64,000 nt of DNA from Gambelia wislizenii. Its lineage: Eukaryota; Chordata; Lepidosauria; Squamata; Crotaphytidae. The notes beneath the pieces are model-generated. The model made no database searches. It was not told the origin of the DNA and saw nothing but the letters and a program-made list of their open reading frames with translations. Location: positions 59,981,001-60,045,000 of the forward strand of contig JAUMIR010000005.1 of assembly GCA_030847615.1 (NCBI GenBank), given 5' to 3'. Positions 45,767 to 57,560 of this stretch are shown in pieces. The position numbers and the translations under genes are program-made. The first letter of the stretch is position 1. Each line of letters opens with the position of its first letter.

Positions 45767-47606
45767 AACCAGTGAAGGCAAGTTTGTTCCACTGACCTTT
45801 AAAGTTAATGCCACTATCTAGTTTTACAATTGCCCGCAAGTTCACAGGTGAGAGAGAGGAGAGAAGATTGCCCCATTGTGTTCAACAGCATAATCCCTTC
45901 AGATATCAACCCAGTGACAATAATTATTCCAATTTTATCAACAGAATTAACAGCCAGTCTTTCTAATGCTAGTTAACTTTTTATATATCAATTTTCCCAA
46001 TCTATTATTACTCTAGCCTTCTTGTTCAAATAATCCTCTGAAATTAATAACTTCAATGATATCCCATTTTCTGCTTTTATTTATGCTCCTTACAGTAAGT
46101 TTATAATTTATTTATAAACAATGTTCATCTGTCAAAGATTTATGTTGGCCTCAGCAGACTGAAAAATAATAAAACGATTTAAATAATTAAATAAAATATC
46201 AAGATATTTAATAAGAGCTTTTAAACAGTGTATATTGCAGTACTACTAACTATAATTCCTAATTTCCTAAATAACTTCTCATTCTTATCAATTTCTCATA
46301 ACTTAATTTGCCTTCATGTTCTTTTCAGATCCTGTTTAGATGGAACTATAGTGGTTGCCACTGCTAACATAGTGACTATCTGAAATGGTCAAAGCTTGGA
46401 AATGTCATCTTTTGGACTACAAATCTCAGTATCCTCAGGCCAGTATTATCAGATGCCATGCTGGCTGGGTTATGGAGTTGTACACCAAAAAGTAACATTT
46501 CCCAGCTCTGTATAATAGTTAGGTCTGGCACATAGTATATAGGCAGCTGCCTGGTACCACGTCAGACCATTGGTTTCCTGAGCTCAGTATTGCCTACACT
46601 GCCTGGCAATACTGTAGTTTTCCAGGCAGTCTCATGGACCATGGTCAACTACTTGACCATACAATCAGCAGGATTACATTAATCTTCACTCTTTACTGCT
46701 GGGCAGAAGGTAGATCTGGATCTACTGACAGATCTCTCTCAATGATGTGCCATAGATTGTCTAAGAATTCTGGCTCTCAGTTGTTTAACAAAATCAACTA
46801 CAAAATAACTACTCACCCACCCAAATTATACCACTCAAATGAAGAGAGTTTGGAAGTGAAATCCAAGAGTAGAATTTTAAGCAGAATGCCTTTGAACTTT
46901 ATTTAGCTCTGGTACTCAGAACACATTTCTGTGATCAAAACTCTTCATATCTTTTCTCCATCAGGTTCTATTTGATGGATATCAGGGTTAGAGTGGAGCG
47001 AAAAGAGACCTCACAAGCCTGAGGTTTGCTATTTCCTGCTTTATAAGGTATATCCTACCCTTCACATTTACCAGAAGGATACTCTAAAGTAGGCTGGACA
47101 ATAGAGATGTGAAGAATATTCACAAGTTTTCTCACTGTTGACAAGATTCAGCTGAGAAAATTATCAGCTGTTATGAACAGCATGCACACACACACACACA
47201 CACACACAGTCAATGGGTTTATTTTGTTTCCATTAGTTTTTGTGTAAAAGCATTGTAATTTGCACAAAATTGTATACAACTGTATTTTGCATAAAAACAT
47301 ATTTTGCATAAAATATTGTGGTTTTTGCACAAACGAAAATGTTCACCCAAAGTCCCAAAATAAAACATTTATAAAAACCCTTGTAACCTCACTAAGCAGA
47401 GAGATAGGTTTTGAAAATTTCCATTCTAATGTGCAAGAATGAAAAAGGAAAATATTACACTCCTAGGGGGCAACATATTGTTGATATGTAACCCCCACAT
47501 TCTTTCTACACTGGCCATGCTACCTATGGGCTTGTCTACACTGGCAGGAAACCCAGCACTTACCTCATAGTCGTGGTGGATTTCTTTGATCTGCAGCAGC
47601 CCTGTA
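45767..47606. other. Intronic sequence with small repeats
   Basis: Contains a hairpin MITE at about 46400-46510 (GCTTGGAAATGTCATCTTTTGG...GTAACATTTCCCAGCTC), a tRNA-SINE-like fragment at about 46536-46640 (GGCAGCTGCCTGGTACCACGTCAGACC) and a (CA)n run at 47185-47208. No exon was supported. Confidence 0.5.
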
Positions 47607-48374
47607 CAGTTGTCCCTCCGTATCCACAGATTTAAGCATTCATGGCTTGAAAATATTCTTTAAAAATAATAATCCAAAAAACAAACCTTGATTTTGCCAT
47701 CTTATATAAGGGACACCATTTTGCTATACCATTGCATATACAGTTGCCTCTCCACATTCACGAACTTAGCATTCACGGTTTTGATTATTCGCGGTTTTGA
47801 TTATTCGTGGTTTTGGGAGGGCCCACCCGCCGTCCCAAAACCGTGACAAGGGGCCTCCTGGAGGCCCCATGAAGGCCCGGGGTGGGAGGGGGGAGGGCCG
47901 GGGAGGCCTCCACGGACCCTTAGAAGGCCCCGTGAAGGCCCGGAGGGGGAAGGGCCAGGGAGGCCTCCACGGAGCCTTAGAAGGCCCCGTGAAGGGCCGG
48001 GGTGGGAGGGGGGAGGGCCGGGGAGGCCTCCATGGAGCCTTCGAAGGCCCCATGAAGGCCTTGGGAGGGAGAGGGAGGTCTGGGGAGGCATCCATGGGGC
48101 CTCGGGAAGGTCTCCAGAGGCCCCATGAAGGCCTTGGAAGGGAGGAGGGTGGCGGGGGAAAGCGACTATGGGGCCTCCGGAGGCCCCATGGTCGTTTTAG
48201 TGGGGGAGGCGGACGGCAGTCATTATTCGCGGAATTTTAACATTCGCGGGGGTCTGGGGAACCTAAGCCCCACGAATGTGAAGGGATGACTGTAATGGGA
48301 CTTGAATATTCACGGATCTTGGTATCCACAGGGGGTCCTGGAACCAAACTCCAGCGAATATGAAGGGACAACTG
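47607..48374. mobile_element. Tigger-like MITE carrying a nested MITE
   Basis: Left end CAGTTGTCCCTCCGTATCCA and right end complement CAGTTGTCCCTTCATATTCG, flanked by TA at 47605-47606 and 48375-48376. It contains the typical AACAAACCTTGATTTTGCC and GGTATCCACAGGGGGTCC. It is split by the element at 47741-48292. Confidence 0.8.
47741..48292. mobile_element. Nested TcMar-type MITE with GC-rich minisatellite core
   Basis: Left end CAGTTGCCTCTCCACATTCACG and right-end complement CAGTCATCCCTTCACATTCG, flanked by TA at 47739-47740 and 48293-48294. The core (about 47870-48140) is a tandem array of roughly 60-bp GC-rich units (GAAGGCCC...GGGAGGCCTCCA..GGAGCC). Long Gly/Arg and Pro/Arg frames on both strands come from this array. 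Confidence 0.8.
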
Positions 48375-48429
48375 TAAATGCCACACACCCCAGGACTTGT
48401 CCAATTGCATCAGCGTAAAAGAGTGCCCC

Positions 48430-48520
48430 TATGCTGATCACTTATGGTGACCCTAAGGTGGACCTATCATGGGGTTTTCTGAGGAAGAGAGTGTGTCCAC
48501 TGATTTATATTATGTGTTTT
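48430..48520 (-). repeat. Sauria-type SINE tail fragment
   Basis: ACTTATGGTGACCCTAAGGTGGACC..TCATGGGGTTTTCTGAGG is the complement of the SINE tail seen at 58545-58770. Only this part is retained. Confidence 0.5.
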
Positions 48521-48853
48521 GTTTTAAGCAACTTTGTTGCTTAAAACAGAACCTTCACTAGTCCAAAATGCAAGTCCCATTGGACACACAATCTTCAACT
48601 TCTAAATACTATTAACACAAGAATGTAACTGTCTCCTTAGCTCCTCAAATTGTTTTAACTAATATTTTTCATTAATATAAATATAAATAATAATGTTGTT
48701 TATAATGTAAACATTGTAAAATAGGGTGCTGGACTAAATAAGCCATTGCTGTTATCCAGTAGGGCTCTTTCCAGATTGGTGTGGAGATGGGGAATTATGT
48801 ATTTTGAACTGGTAATACTCAGCTACAGTACTCTGATCTGACAGGGGCTGCTG

Positions 48854-49059
48854 CCACACTGCAAAAATAATGCACTTTAGCACTGATTTAACTATCATGG
48901 CTCCATCCTATGGAATCCTGGGATTTGTAGTTTGTTGTGGCACCAGAGCTCTCTGACAGAGAAGGCTAAATATCTCACATAACTACAAATCCCAGGATTC
49001 CAGAGCACTGACACATGGCAGTTAACGTGGTGTCAAACTGCATTATTTCTGCAGTGTGG
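48854..49059. mobile_element. Palindromic hAT-like MITE, best copy
   Basis: Outer ends CCACACTGCAAAAATAATGC and TTATTTCTGCAGTGTGG are complementary. Inner blocks ATGGAATCCTGGGATTTGTAG and CTACAAATCCCAGGATTCC pair, making the whole 206 bp a near-complete hairpin around CACCAGAGCTCTCTG. Confidence 0.8.
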
Positions 49060-50246
49060 GAACACAGACTAACACTGAGCACTCTGTCAGAGCCAACTCT
49101 ATGGTAGTAACTAGCATTTATCAGGTATCCTAGCAGGAAGGCCTTGCTCTGCTTTCTCCCAGTGGATCATATTGTAATGTCATTGCTGTAAATTCTTTAA
49201 CACACCATACTTCCCCTCAAGACTGAAGAGGGGAATCTAGTCTTTTCTTGAGAGAATTACAGAAAGTTGCATTGATGGTTCAACAATGAAAATATTCACA
49301 ACTTCAGTGTGTTCCCACCAGATACAAATCACCCCAAAATAAACAAAAACAAAAACAAATATTAGCAGTTATAATATGCTCACAAGTAATGTCTTAGATG
49401 TCAAATATCTCAGATTTAGCTTTAAGTACCCACAGAAGGTCTAAGACTATATCAGAGCTTTCAAACACTTGTCACTAGTCTTATAAAATATCTGCCTACA
49501 AATCAATGAGGTCACAGGACCGTTAATATAGAATGTAGGAAAAAAGAACACTTATCCTATTAGCTCACAAACAAAACTGATCTTAATGAGTACACACATG
49601 GTGCATTGAACAGTGTGTTTTAAACCTTGCAAAAATATGATACATACCCCTTGTGGGTGCCAGCACACTGGATTCCAGTGAAATGAATACAGGATGTAAA
49701 AATAAACCAGTTATAAGAATAGATAGCTATTCATAAAACTCTAAGGATCCTGCCAGCATCCTGGAATAGTTCCAAAAGCTGTGATAGAAATATAAGTTCC
49801 TCCACATGCCAGAGAATCATTTGTTAGATAGTATTCCATTCAATGAGGAGACAGTGAAAGAACAGACAAGGAAAGACAGTTTTTTTGTGTTTCCTTTTGA
49901 CTCTTATAGCCTAATTGGCATCTGCTGGTGATGCTGCCACAAAGTCCGACACTAATTGTTATTCTGGCAAAACTTACTGGCAGAGTAACAAAAGGCCGTC
50001 TCCATTTCCTTTCAATACTCCAACAAATTATCTGGGTCTTGTTTGCACAAGGGCTGCTAGGCACAACACAACATACCACTTTGCTAATTACTTAGATCAT
50101 CATTTTCCTATTCTTGTGCAATCAACAAGTAAAATTAAATTTCCAAAGTTTATAGTATTGCTGATCTGTAACAACATCCCTGTATATTTATATAGCAGTT
50201 TTATATAATTTTTTAAAAAATGTTTCCCCCCCCCTAAATACTGATA
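49060..50246. other. Intronic sequence
   Basis: No exon was supported. A donor-like GGTATGTATC on the minus strand near 49648 lacks a plausible exon (see rejected items). Confidence 0.5.
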
Positions 50247-50443
50247 CAGGTTGAGTTTCCCTTATTCGAAATGCGTGGACCAGAGGTATTTTGGAATATT
50301 TCGGATTTTGGAATACTTGCATATGCATAATGAGATATCCTGGAGATGGGACCCAAGCCTAAACATGAACTTTGTGAAGTGGACAATTTTGGATTTTGGA
50401 ATATTTTGTATTTCGGAATTCTGGATAAGGGAGACTCAACTTG
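50247..50443. mobile_element. Tigger-like MITE (CAGGTTGAGT type)
   Basis: Left end CAGGTTGAGTTTCCCTTATTC and right-end complement CAAGTTGAGTCTCCCTTATC, with TA at 50245-50246 and 50444-50445. 197 bp, with ATTTCGGATTTTGGAATA repeats. Confidence 0.85.
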
Positions 50444-50478
50444 TATTACCAAGAGGCATAAACATTAAATTTAAAAAA

Positions 50479-50735
50479 GTCCTAGAGTAGAAAAAAATTC
50501 AATAAATTAGCAGCTAGCAAATACACAAGTTTAGGCTTTCATAAGATAGTACAGCTTGGAGCTTGCTTAACACACATTGGGCAGCACCCTATTCATGCCA
50601 TACGCTTGTCCTAGAGTAGAAAAAAAATCAATAAATTAGCAGCTAGCAAATACACAAGTTAGGCTTTCATAAGATAGTACAGCTTGGAGCTTACTTAACA
50701 CACATTAGGCAGCACCCTATTCATGCCATACACAA
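50479..50735 (+). repeat. 129-bp direct tandem duplication
   Basis: GTCCTAGAGTAGAAAAAAA..CAATAAATTAGC begins at 50479 and again at 50608. The two copies run in parallel to ATTCATGCCATAC with only a few substitutions and a one-base indel. Confidence 0.93.
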
Positions 50736-51569
50736 GCGTAAACCCCCCTTACACATGCGTACAGTATGTCTTTTCTGGTTGTTGCAGAGGTTGATATTTT
50801 CTTCCACACTCTGTAATGACCAAAGCCCACCAGGACCCATGGTTTTGCCACATTAGCCCTCCATGGCTGACAGAAAATGGGGGGGATTGGGTCATAGCTA
50901 TATGCAGATGATTGACATGTCAGCAAAATATTTCATTAGACTGTATCAGGAGCATACCCAGGTGCTTTTCCTATTCACCCCCACTCTCAACCAGCTAGGG
51001 AATGGAAAAGACTATAACAGCAAAACTTTAAGTGCCGGGGCTGGTGAGTAGTAAGCCACAGTAGACTTTGACCTGTGGAACTCTTATGCTATACTGAGCA
51101 GTGTAGGATCTCAGCCATTATCTTACTAATTGCAACTTTGCAAGGTAAACCAGTTTTATTAATCTTATACTTGTAAATGCACCCAGCTGTGCACCAAAGG
51201 AAACAGCTCTTAGTTTTATAATCCAAACTTCAAAGTTATACAGCTGTCAGAACTAGACATGATGTGTCCACCTCGTTTGAATAGTCACAACAGATGGAAA
51301 CTCTTGGTTTGCCTTCTCCTTTTAAGAAAGATAAGAGTTAAAATGAAATTGACGGGATAACATTTGGTCAAAGCTCGGTTATGAAATCTGGTTACAGGAC
51401 AAAAGATATTGAGAACTGGATGTGGATGTGATTTCTGAAAGGATTTTATAAAGTAAAATCTTATAGTAATAATGGAGTCTAAAGATGAAGCAACTATAGG
51501 GTTGATTTATAATATATTTATAAAAATGAAATCTTATGGAAACAAAGAAGTTTAAAGACAGAATGGATA
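50736..51569. other. Intronic sequence
   Basis: No exon or clear repeat was recognised. Confidence 0.5.
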
Positions 51570-51586
51570 TAGTGATGTTTTATAAT

Positions 51587-53748
51587 CTCTCTCTCTGGCT
51601 TCTCTTCATAAACGAAGATTCAGGAAGGACTCATCCCGCGCTTTCTGCAAGCGCGCTGATGACTAAAAAGGCCAATCCGAGATAGACAAGTCCGGTTTCA
51701 GAAAGCACAGCAGAAAGTTTCCTTGGGTGATGTTTCTGGGTTGTGATTTTTTTCTGCGTTGTCATTTCTCTTCAAGGCTTGTTCGGCATGAGTTCTCAAA
51801 TAAGGCTGCAGCATTGTGGATAGTGCATCTCCATGCCTCCCAATGTGAGGCCAGGGCGGAGCATTGTTGGTGATCAATTTGGCCGAGCCTGAGGTGTTGT
51901 TTCAGGGAGTCCTTGTATCGCTTTTTTGGAGTGCCCCTCTTATGCTGACCTGTGGCGAGTTCACTGTAGAGTACTATTTTTGGGAAGACGATGGTCCTCC
52001 ATCCTAGAAACATGCCCTGCCCAGTGCAGCTGTGTTCTCAGTATCATGGCCTCAATGCTGGTGATCCCTGCTTGCTCAAGGACAGCAACATTTGTCACAT
52101 AGTCAGTCCAGTGTATATTTAGGATTGTGTGTAAACAGCACTGATGGAAGCATTCAAGGAGTCATAAGTGGTGGCGATAGGTGACCCATGTTTCAGATCC
52201 ATAAAGGAGAATAGACAGTACAATGGCTCTATACACACTGATTTTTGTGTTTCGCCTCAGGTGTTTATTACTCCAGACTCTTTTGTAAAGTCTTCCAAAT
52301 GCTCTAATGTGGCTTTGCTAATCTGTGATCGATCTCTTTGTTAATCTTGGCATCTGAGGAGATGATGCTTCCCAGGTAGGTGAACTGCTGAACGGACTTA
52401 AGGACAGAGTTGCCAATGGCAATGTGGGGATGGTGGTGTTCGCTGGTAAAGAACTTCCGTTTTCTTCAGGTTGACTTCCAGCCCAAACAGCTCTGCAGCT
52501 GTTGCGAAGCAGGATGTTAGGCGCTGCAGAGCTGCTTCTGTGTGGGCAACAAGGGCAGCATCATCAGTGAAGAGCAGCTCACGGACTAGATAGTTTAGAG
52601 TCTTAGTGCGAGCCCTCAGACGGCTTAAGTTAAACAAGCTACCATCAGTACGGTAACGTATATAGATGGTGCCGTCTTCTTCGAGCTCTGCTGTAGCCCT
52701 TTGGAGCATCATGCTGAAGAAGATTGTAAATAAAGTTGGCGCAAGAACACAACCTTGCTTCACTCCATTAGTTATTAGAAAGGGCTCTGAAAGAGCATCA
52801 CCATATCTGACTTGACTGCACTGGCCCTCGTGTAGCAAGATAATCATTTTAAGGAATTGGGGGGGACATCCCAGTCTTTCCAGGATCTGCCACAGACCTT
52901 TCCTACTCACGGTGTCGAAGGCTTTGGTGAGGTCGACAAATTTTACATAGAGACCCTTGTTCTGCTCTCTACATTTCTCTTGCAGTTGTCTAAGGGCAAA
53001 TATTTATTTATTTATTTATTTATACCCCGCTCTTCAGCCACAAGGCTATCAGAGCGGCTAACAAATTGTTTTAAGCAACAGCTATTTACACATCTACACT
53101 GTGTTAAACAGTTTCCAATGTGTGTTAGCTAATTGCCCCCACAAGCTGGGTACTCAATTTACCAACCCACGAAAGGATGGAAGGCTGATTGAACCTTGGA
53201 GCCCGCTGGAATCGAACTTGCAACGTGGTGGCTTGCAGTACTGGCATTGTAATACTCCTATTGGCTCTGAAGCCACATTGGCTTTCAGGAAGAAGTTCTT
53301 CTGCAATGACAGGAACTAATCTGTTCAGGAGTATCCTTGCAAGGATTTTTCCAGCAATAGAGAGCAGTGTTATGCCTCAATAGTTTGAGTAATTGGATTT
53401 TGCTCCTTTTTTCTTGTACAGGGTGATGACGACTGCATTTCGGAGATCTGATGGCAGTTCCCCCTTTTCCCAGCAATTCACAAGGAGTTCGTGGAATTTA
53501 TCATGGAGTACATGACCTCCATGTTTCCAAACTTCAGGTGGGATTCCATCAATCCCAGCTGCCTTGCCATTTTTCAGCTGCTGTATGGCCTTAAGGGTCT
53601 CTTCCAAAGTGGGAGCTATGTCCAATTCATTTTTCATCGGTTTTTGTATCATATGTTGGATAGCTGAGCCTTAGACTACTTGGTTGGCACTAAAGAGACT
53701 TTGAAAGTGTTCAGCCCATCGATTCAGGATGGAGGTTTTATCAGTAAT
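51587..53748 (-). pseudogene. 5'-truncated LINE with RT domain, 17-bp target duplication
   Basis: Reads from high to low coordinate. APTLEETLKAIQQLKNGKAAG and IDGIPPEVWKHGG open the RT fingers (53652-53377). GITLLSIAGKILARILLNRL and ESQCGF follow, then LYVKFVDLTKAFDTVSRKG, NGVKQGCVLAPTLF and ELLFTDDAALVA, where the catalytic box is TDDA. The HWAGHVSRMEDHRLPK tail at about 51790-52010 and a GA-rich terminus complete it. The frame is broken by a stop at SNY*GI (a likely CGA to TGA change), by the SINE at 52998-53258 and by later frameshifts. The identical 17 bp TAGTGATGTTTTATAAT flanks it at 51570-51586 and 53749-53765. Endonuclease sequence is absent because of 5' truncation. The clade (RTE/jockey-like) is not settled. 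Confidence 0.9.
52998..53258 (-). repeat. tRNA-derived SINE inside the LINE
   Basis: Reverse complement of the family at 6361-6637: TTGTAATACT-side head, TGGAATCGAACTTGCAAC B-box region near 53208, AACACACATTGGAAAC interior, and a (TTTA)n end at 52998-53022. It splits the LINE RT frame between ESQCGFR.NR and LRQLQEKC, so it is younger than the LINE. Confidence 0.85.
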
Positions 53749-53765
53749 TAGTGATGTTTTATAAT

Positions 53766-54587
53766 ATGTAGCAGATTTATAAATTAGAAGAATTAGTATT
53801 ATATAATTATGTTAGTAAGCTGGTGTTAGTATCTAATTTATAAATCTATTACATATTATAAAGCATCACTATATCCATTCTGTCTTTAATCTTCCTTGTT
53901 TCTATAAGATTTCATTTTTATACATTTATGATATAATATAATGTAATTGTTTAATTGGATAGGATTATAAAAAGATAGTGAGTTATATTTTAATGTTAGA
54001 CATGTTAACCTTGAGAAGAAGAAAATTATTTTTAACTGTTGAGAAATAATGAGAATAGGATATGGAAAGAAGAAAACTGTTAGATTTTTATTCTAAGAGG
54101 CTTGAAAGAACTATAATGTCATATAACTATTGAAAGAAAGAATCGAAGTCATCTTTCACTTTGTTCTTTAATCTTTATCCCTTATTCTTTAAGTTTTTAA
54201 TGTTTTGCTTTATTTTCTTTTGTGTTTTGTATTTCTTTTTTTGTTTTCTATATTAATGCATAATTGTAACTTGTAATATTATAAAAAAGAGAAAACTTCA
54301 GTGTTAATCTCATTCAGTTCTGTCAATGTCCATTCTGAAATTAATCTGTTAATCATTTTTGTGAACATTATAAAACAATTTGTTATATTAATAGTTACGA
54401 TAAATATGTGCAATATGATAGTTTTAATTTTTTAAAAATTAAAATGATTAAGTTAGAAAAACTGCATACCCTAACTATTCCCAATGTAACAAAATAATGT
54501 GAATGTCTAATATTGCTGCTCAACCTTTTAACATCACTGTTCTGTGACGATTTAAACAACACTTTGAAAACCACTTCTACAAAATTA
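53766..54587. other. Very AT-rich intronic sequence
   Basis: Continues the pre-insertion intron. No feature was recognised. Confidence 0.55.
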
Positions 54588-54841
54588 CAGTAGGATCCCC
54601 GTATCCACTGATTCATTACCCACTGATTCAATTATCCACGGGACACAAAACAGCACACCTACCACAGAGTCTTCCTAGAAGATGTGTCCTCTCTAGCCAT
54701 TTTCTAGGTCCTCCAAGGCAACTCTATGGTATTTTAAACCAGAAGTCCCATTATTTTCAGTGCTGTTTGCTGTTATCCATGGTTTTCAGTATTCACGGCC
54801 CCACCCAGAACCAATCCCAAGCAGATAAGGGGGTCCTACTG
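54588..54841. mobile_element. TcMar-type MITE (CTAGGTCCTCC family)
   Basis: Left end CAGTAGGATCCCCGTATCCA and right-end complement CAGTAGGACCCCCTTATCTG, with TA at 54586-54587 and 54842-54843. This is the best-bounded member of the family in the window (254 bp). Confidence 0.85.
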
Positions 54842-55079
54842 TACAAAACTGGAGGCAATAAATTACATTTTAATGAACTATTTGTAAGCTTTGCTATGGT
54901 ACTCCTTTTCAGCCCCATGAGGAGGGGGGATCAATGATTGTAAAAAAAGAGCTTCCAGGAGTTTTTTTTTTAAAACTTTTTAAGCACACACTTTTTTCCT
55001 CTGGTGGAATGGACGGGGGGGGGGGTTTCCAGTGGTACTCAGAGACCTCAAAAGCCATCTTGGTTGACTACATATAGAC

Positions 55080-55435
55080 CAGTGGTTCTTAACCTGGGGT
55101 ACAGGAGGGATCCTCAGTGTCCTCACAGGTGACACACAAAGGCTTGAAAGTTATTTGGCCCACCTCCTCCGACAGTGGAATGGCCAATTGACAGGAGTCG
55201 GCAAAGGCTCGCTGGCTGGCTTGGCCTGTGCATTGCCATTCAATCTGCTCCAGCCACAAACATGCAGGAGAAAATTCTTCCCTCTCCCTCCAGTGCCTCT
55301 GAGGGAAGCTTTAATGGATGGTGCAATTGTATTATTATTATTATTATTTTAAATCTTGAGTTAAGTCTTGGGGGTCTGTGGCAACAAAAGATATTTAAAT
55401 GGGCTTCCTGGTAAAGGAAAGGTTAAGAACCACTG
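55080..55435. mobile_element. hAT non-autonomous element with perfect 8-bp target duplication
   Basis: Starts CAGTGGTTCTTAACCTGGGG and ends GGTTAAGAACCACTG. ATATAGAC lies at both 55072-55079 and 55436-55443. An (ATT)n run is inside at about 55333-55349. No transposase was seen. Confidence 0.88.
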
Positions 55436-55443
55436 ATATAGAC

Positions 55444-56748
55444 CATAAGTTGCATTTTGCCCTGTTCAAACATTCTCCCCACTCTTTCCTTTCCAATACT
55501 ACTGCTGAGTTAAAATTCAAGAAAGCACCATACAAAAAGTTGGTGCTTTCAAAGTCAAGTATCTTTGTGTGTTATAAGCTATTCTGAAAAAGAAATGTAA
55601 GTAACAGCTAGCATTGAAAAAGAAACCAAACTGAAACATACGGACATTCATAGAAAAGCTAAGCGGGATTAATTGGAATGGCAAACATCCATGAGAACTA
55701 GGAATCTGTCTTTTCCCCTTTACCTGCAAACATATTAAGTAAGCTAATATTTCCTTCCTGCCAGGTCTTGAATATGCAGTGGAAATTGTAAGGTTGGGTG
55801 GAACGATTTCTCTAACTGATTAGCTAATACATAATGCATTACATTTTAACTCAACTGCTATGGAAACAACATCCTGAAGTACAACAAATCCTTATTGTTG
55901 GCTTAGTGTATAATCCAGCCTCCCTGCTAATATCTTCTATAAGAGCAAATTCCAGCCAGGCTCTCATTCACCAAAGGATCATTGAATGGATGATATCCTT
56001 TTGTAAACCATGCAGCTAACATTTTAACCACTTGCATCTTGTCTCCAAAGTCAGCCTCATTGAGTTCCATCTGAGGATGTAGAATTGCAAACTTCAGTTG
56101 GTTGTTTCCCAGTAGCTCCAGCTACTACTGCATAATTGGAAAATACATGTTTCTATAAAACCAAAGCAAGAAGTGTGTTTTAATAAATTTTAGGCATCCC
56201 CAACTGCTCAGTGGCACCTTCGAAGTATGCTACACAGCAGCATTTGCACAAAATGCTAAGAGGATCCTCATTTCTCACTGAAGAGCAAGTTGTAGCACAC
56301 TGCCACATTGCTCTGTTTATCTCTTCTAGTCAGTGGATGAAGCTTAAGTAACCAGAAACTCAACACAAAATCTGGTGGAAAAGCACGCGAAAAAGCAAGG
56401 AATTGTAACCCAACTTCAAATGTTTCTTCTCAGACTACAGCTTACCAATAGAACAACAAACCAGGAACCCAGGGTTATATATATTGTTACTCCTTGTCCT
56501 CATGATGAGTTCATGGTTATTGGAGTTGTGACTGCTGATGAGAGGACCATACTTGCTAATGAATGATAAGCCAGAATCCTCCAGAATTTTGGCTTATCTT
56601 GTGTGAGAAAAATGGTATACCTATGCAAGTCTAGCTGCTAAGGCCAGCTGTGTTTGCTTCCTTCTCCTGCCTTGAGTATGTATGGTCATTTGCGGGGCCC
56701 ATATGCAAGACCCTCATTGTACCACTGGATATAGTTACCACCAACTAT
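55444..56748. other. Intronic sequence
   Basis: No exon was supported. The block at about 55740-56020 has no recognisable repeat and moderate complexity; it is a candidate to test for conservation. Confidence 0.45.
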
Positions 56749-57149
56749 CAATGGTGTATCTAAAGCAGTGGTTCTCAACCTGTGGGTCCCCAGATGTTGT
56801 TGGGACTACAGTTCCCAGGAGCCATCTGAGGTCTCACCTTGACAGCCAGGTGGTCGTCCTAGTCACTTGTGAGGCTGTAGGATTGAACTCACAGCCTCAC
56901 TAATGACTGGGAGGACCACCTGGCTGTCAAGGTGAGACCTCAGATGGCTCCCGGGAACTGTAGTCCCAACAACATCTGGAGACCCACAGGTTGAGAACCA
57001 CTGCTTTAGATACACCATTGTTCAATCCTACAGCCTCACAAGTGACTAGGAGGACCACCTGGCTGTCAAGGTGAGACCTCAGAGGGCTGCTGGGAACTGT
57101 AGTCCAACAACATCTGGGGACCCACAGGTTGAGAACCACTGATCTAAAG
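56749..57149. mobile_element. hAT-type palindrome plus a third tandem arm
   Basis: Arms 56749-56878 and 56891-57020 pair about a 12-nt centre, with CAATGGTGTATCTAAAG at one end and its complement at the other. Each arm contains the hAT end CAGTGGTTCTCAACCTGTGG. A third copy (57021-57149) follows directly in the orientation of the second arm, starting TTCAATCCTACAGCCTCAC and ending GAACCACTG. No coding sequence was seen. Confidence 0.88.
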
Positions 57150-57560
57150 GATATTTAATTGACCGATACAAAAGGGCAGTATCATGCATAGTGGAGTTTG
57201 TTTTGTGATTCTCCCACTAGGTGCATGGAGCTCAAGCTAATGGGATTCAGGGTCAGATGAGTTGGCAAAAATGTAGCAGTGCCTTTCTATCAGTGTTGAT
57301 ATGACCCCATCCCTGTTTAAACATCCAGGGAAACCCTGCTCCTATGCTCTCTTAAAAGTCTATGTATGTAATTATGTATTTCAAGTCTGACAAACCTGTT
57401 CCTCAGAACAGAGGTAATTATCTAACAACTGCTATATTTTTAAATTATCCTATTGACATTTTAATGAAGGAGGAAATCAGGTATTGCGTGGCTTCATTTG
57501 TGGTTATGTTAACATACAACCATAATGTGAACAGAGTTTGTCATATGTTTTAGCATCTCT
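57150..57560. other. Intronic sequence
   Basis: Nothing was recognised beyond short frames. Confidence 0.5.

Noticed and set aside
47766..48240. 147-, 109- and 96-codon Gly/Arg/Pro-rich ORFs
   Set aside because: Products of the approximately 60-bp minisatellite inside a MITE; open in several frames because the unit lacks stops.
49645..49700. Possible small FREM2 exon on the minus strand (donor-like GGTATGTATC)
   Set aside because: Nearest acceptor gives only about 20 nt, and the peptide does not fit a Calx-beta repeat.
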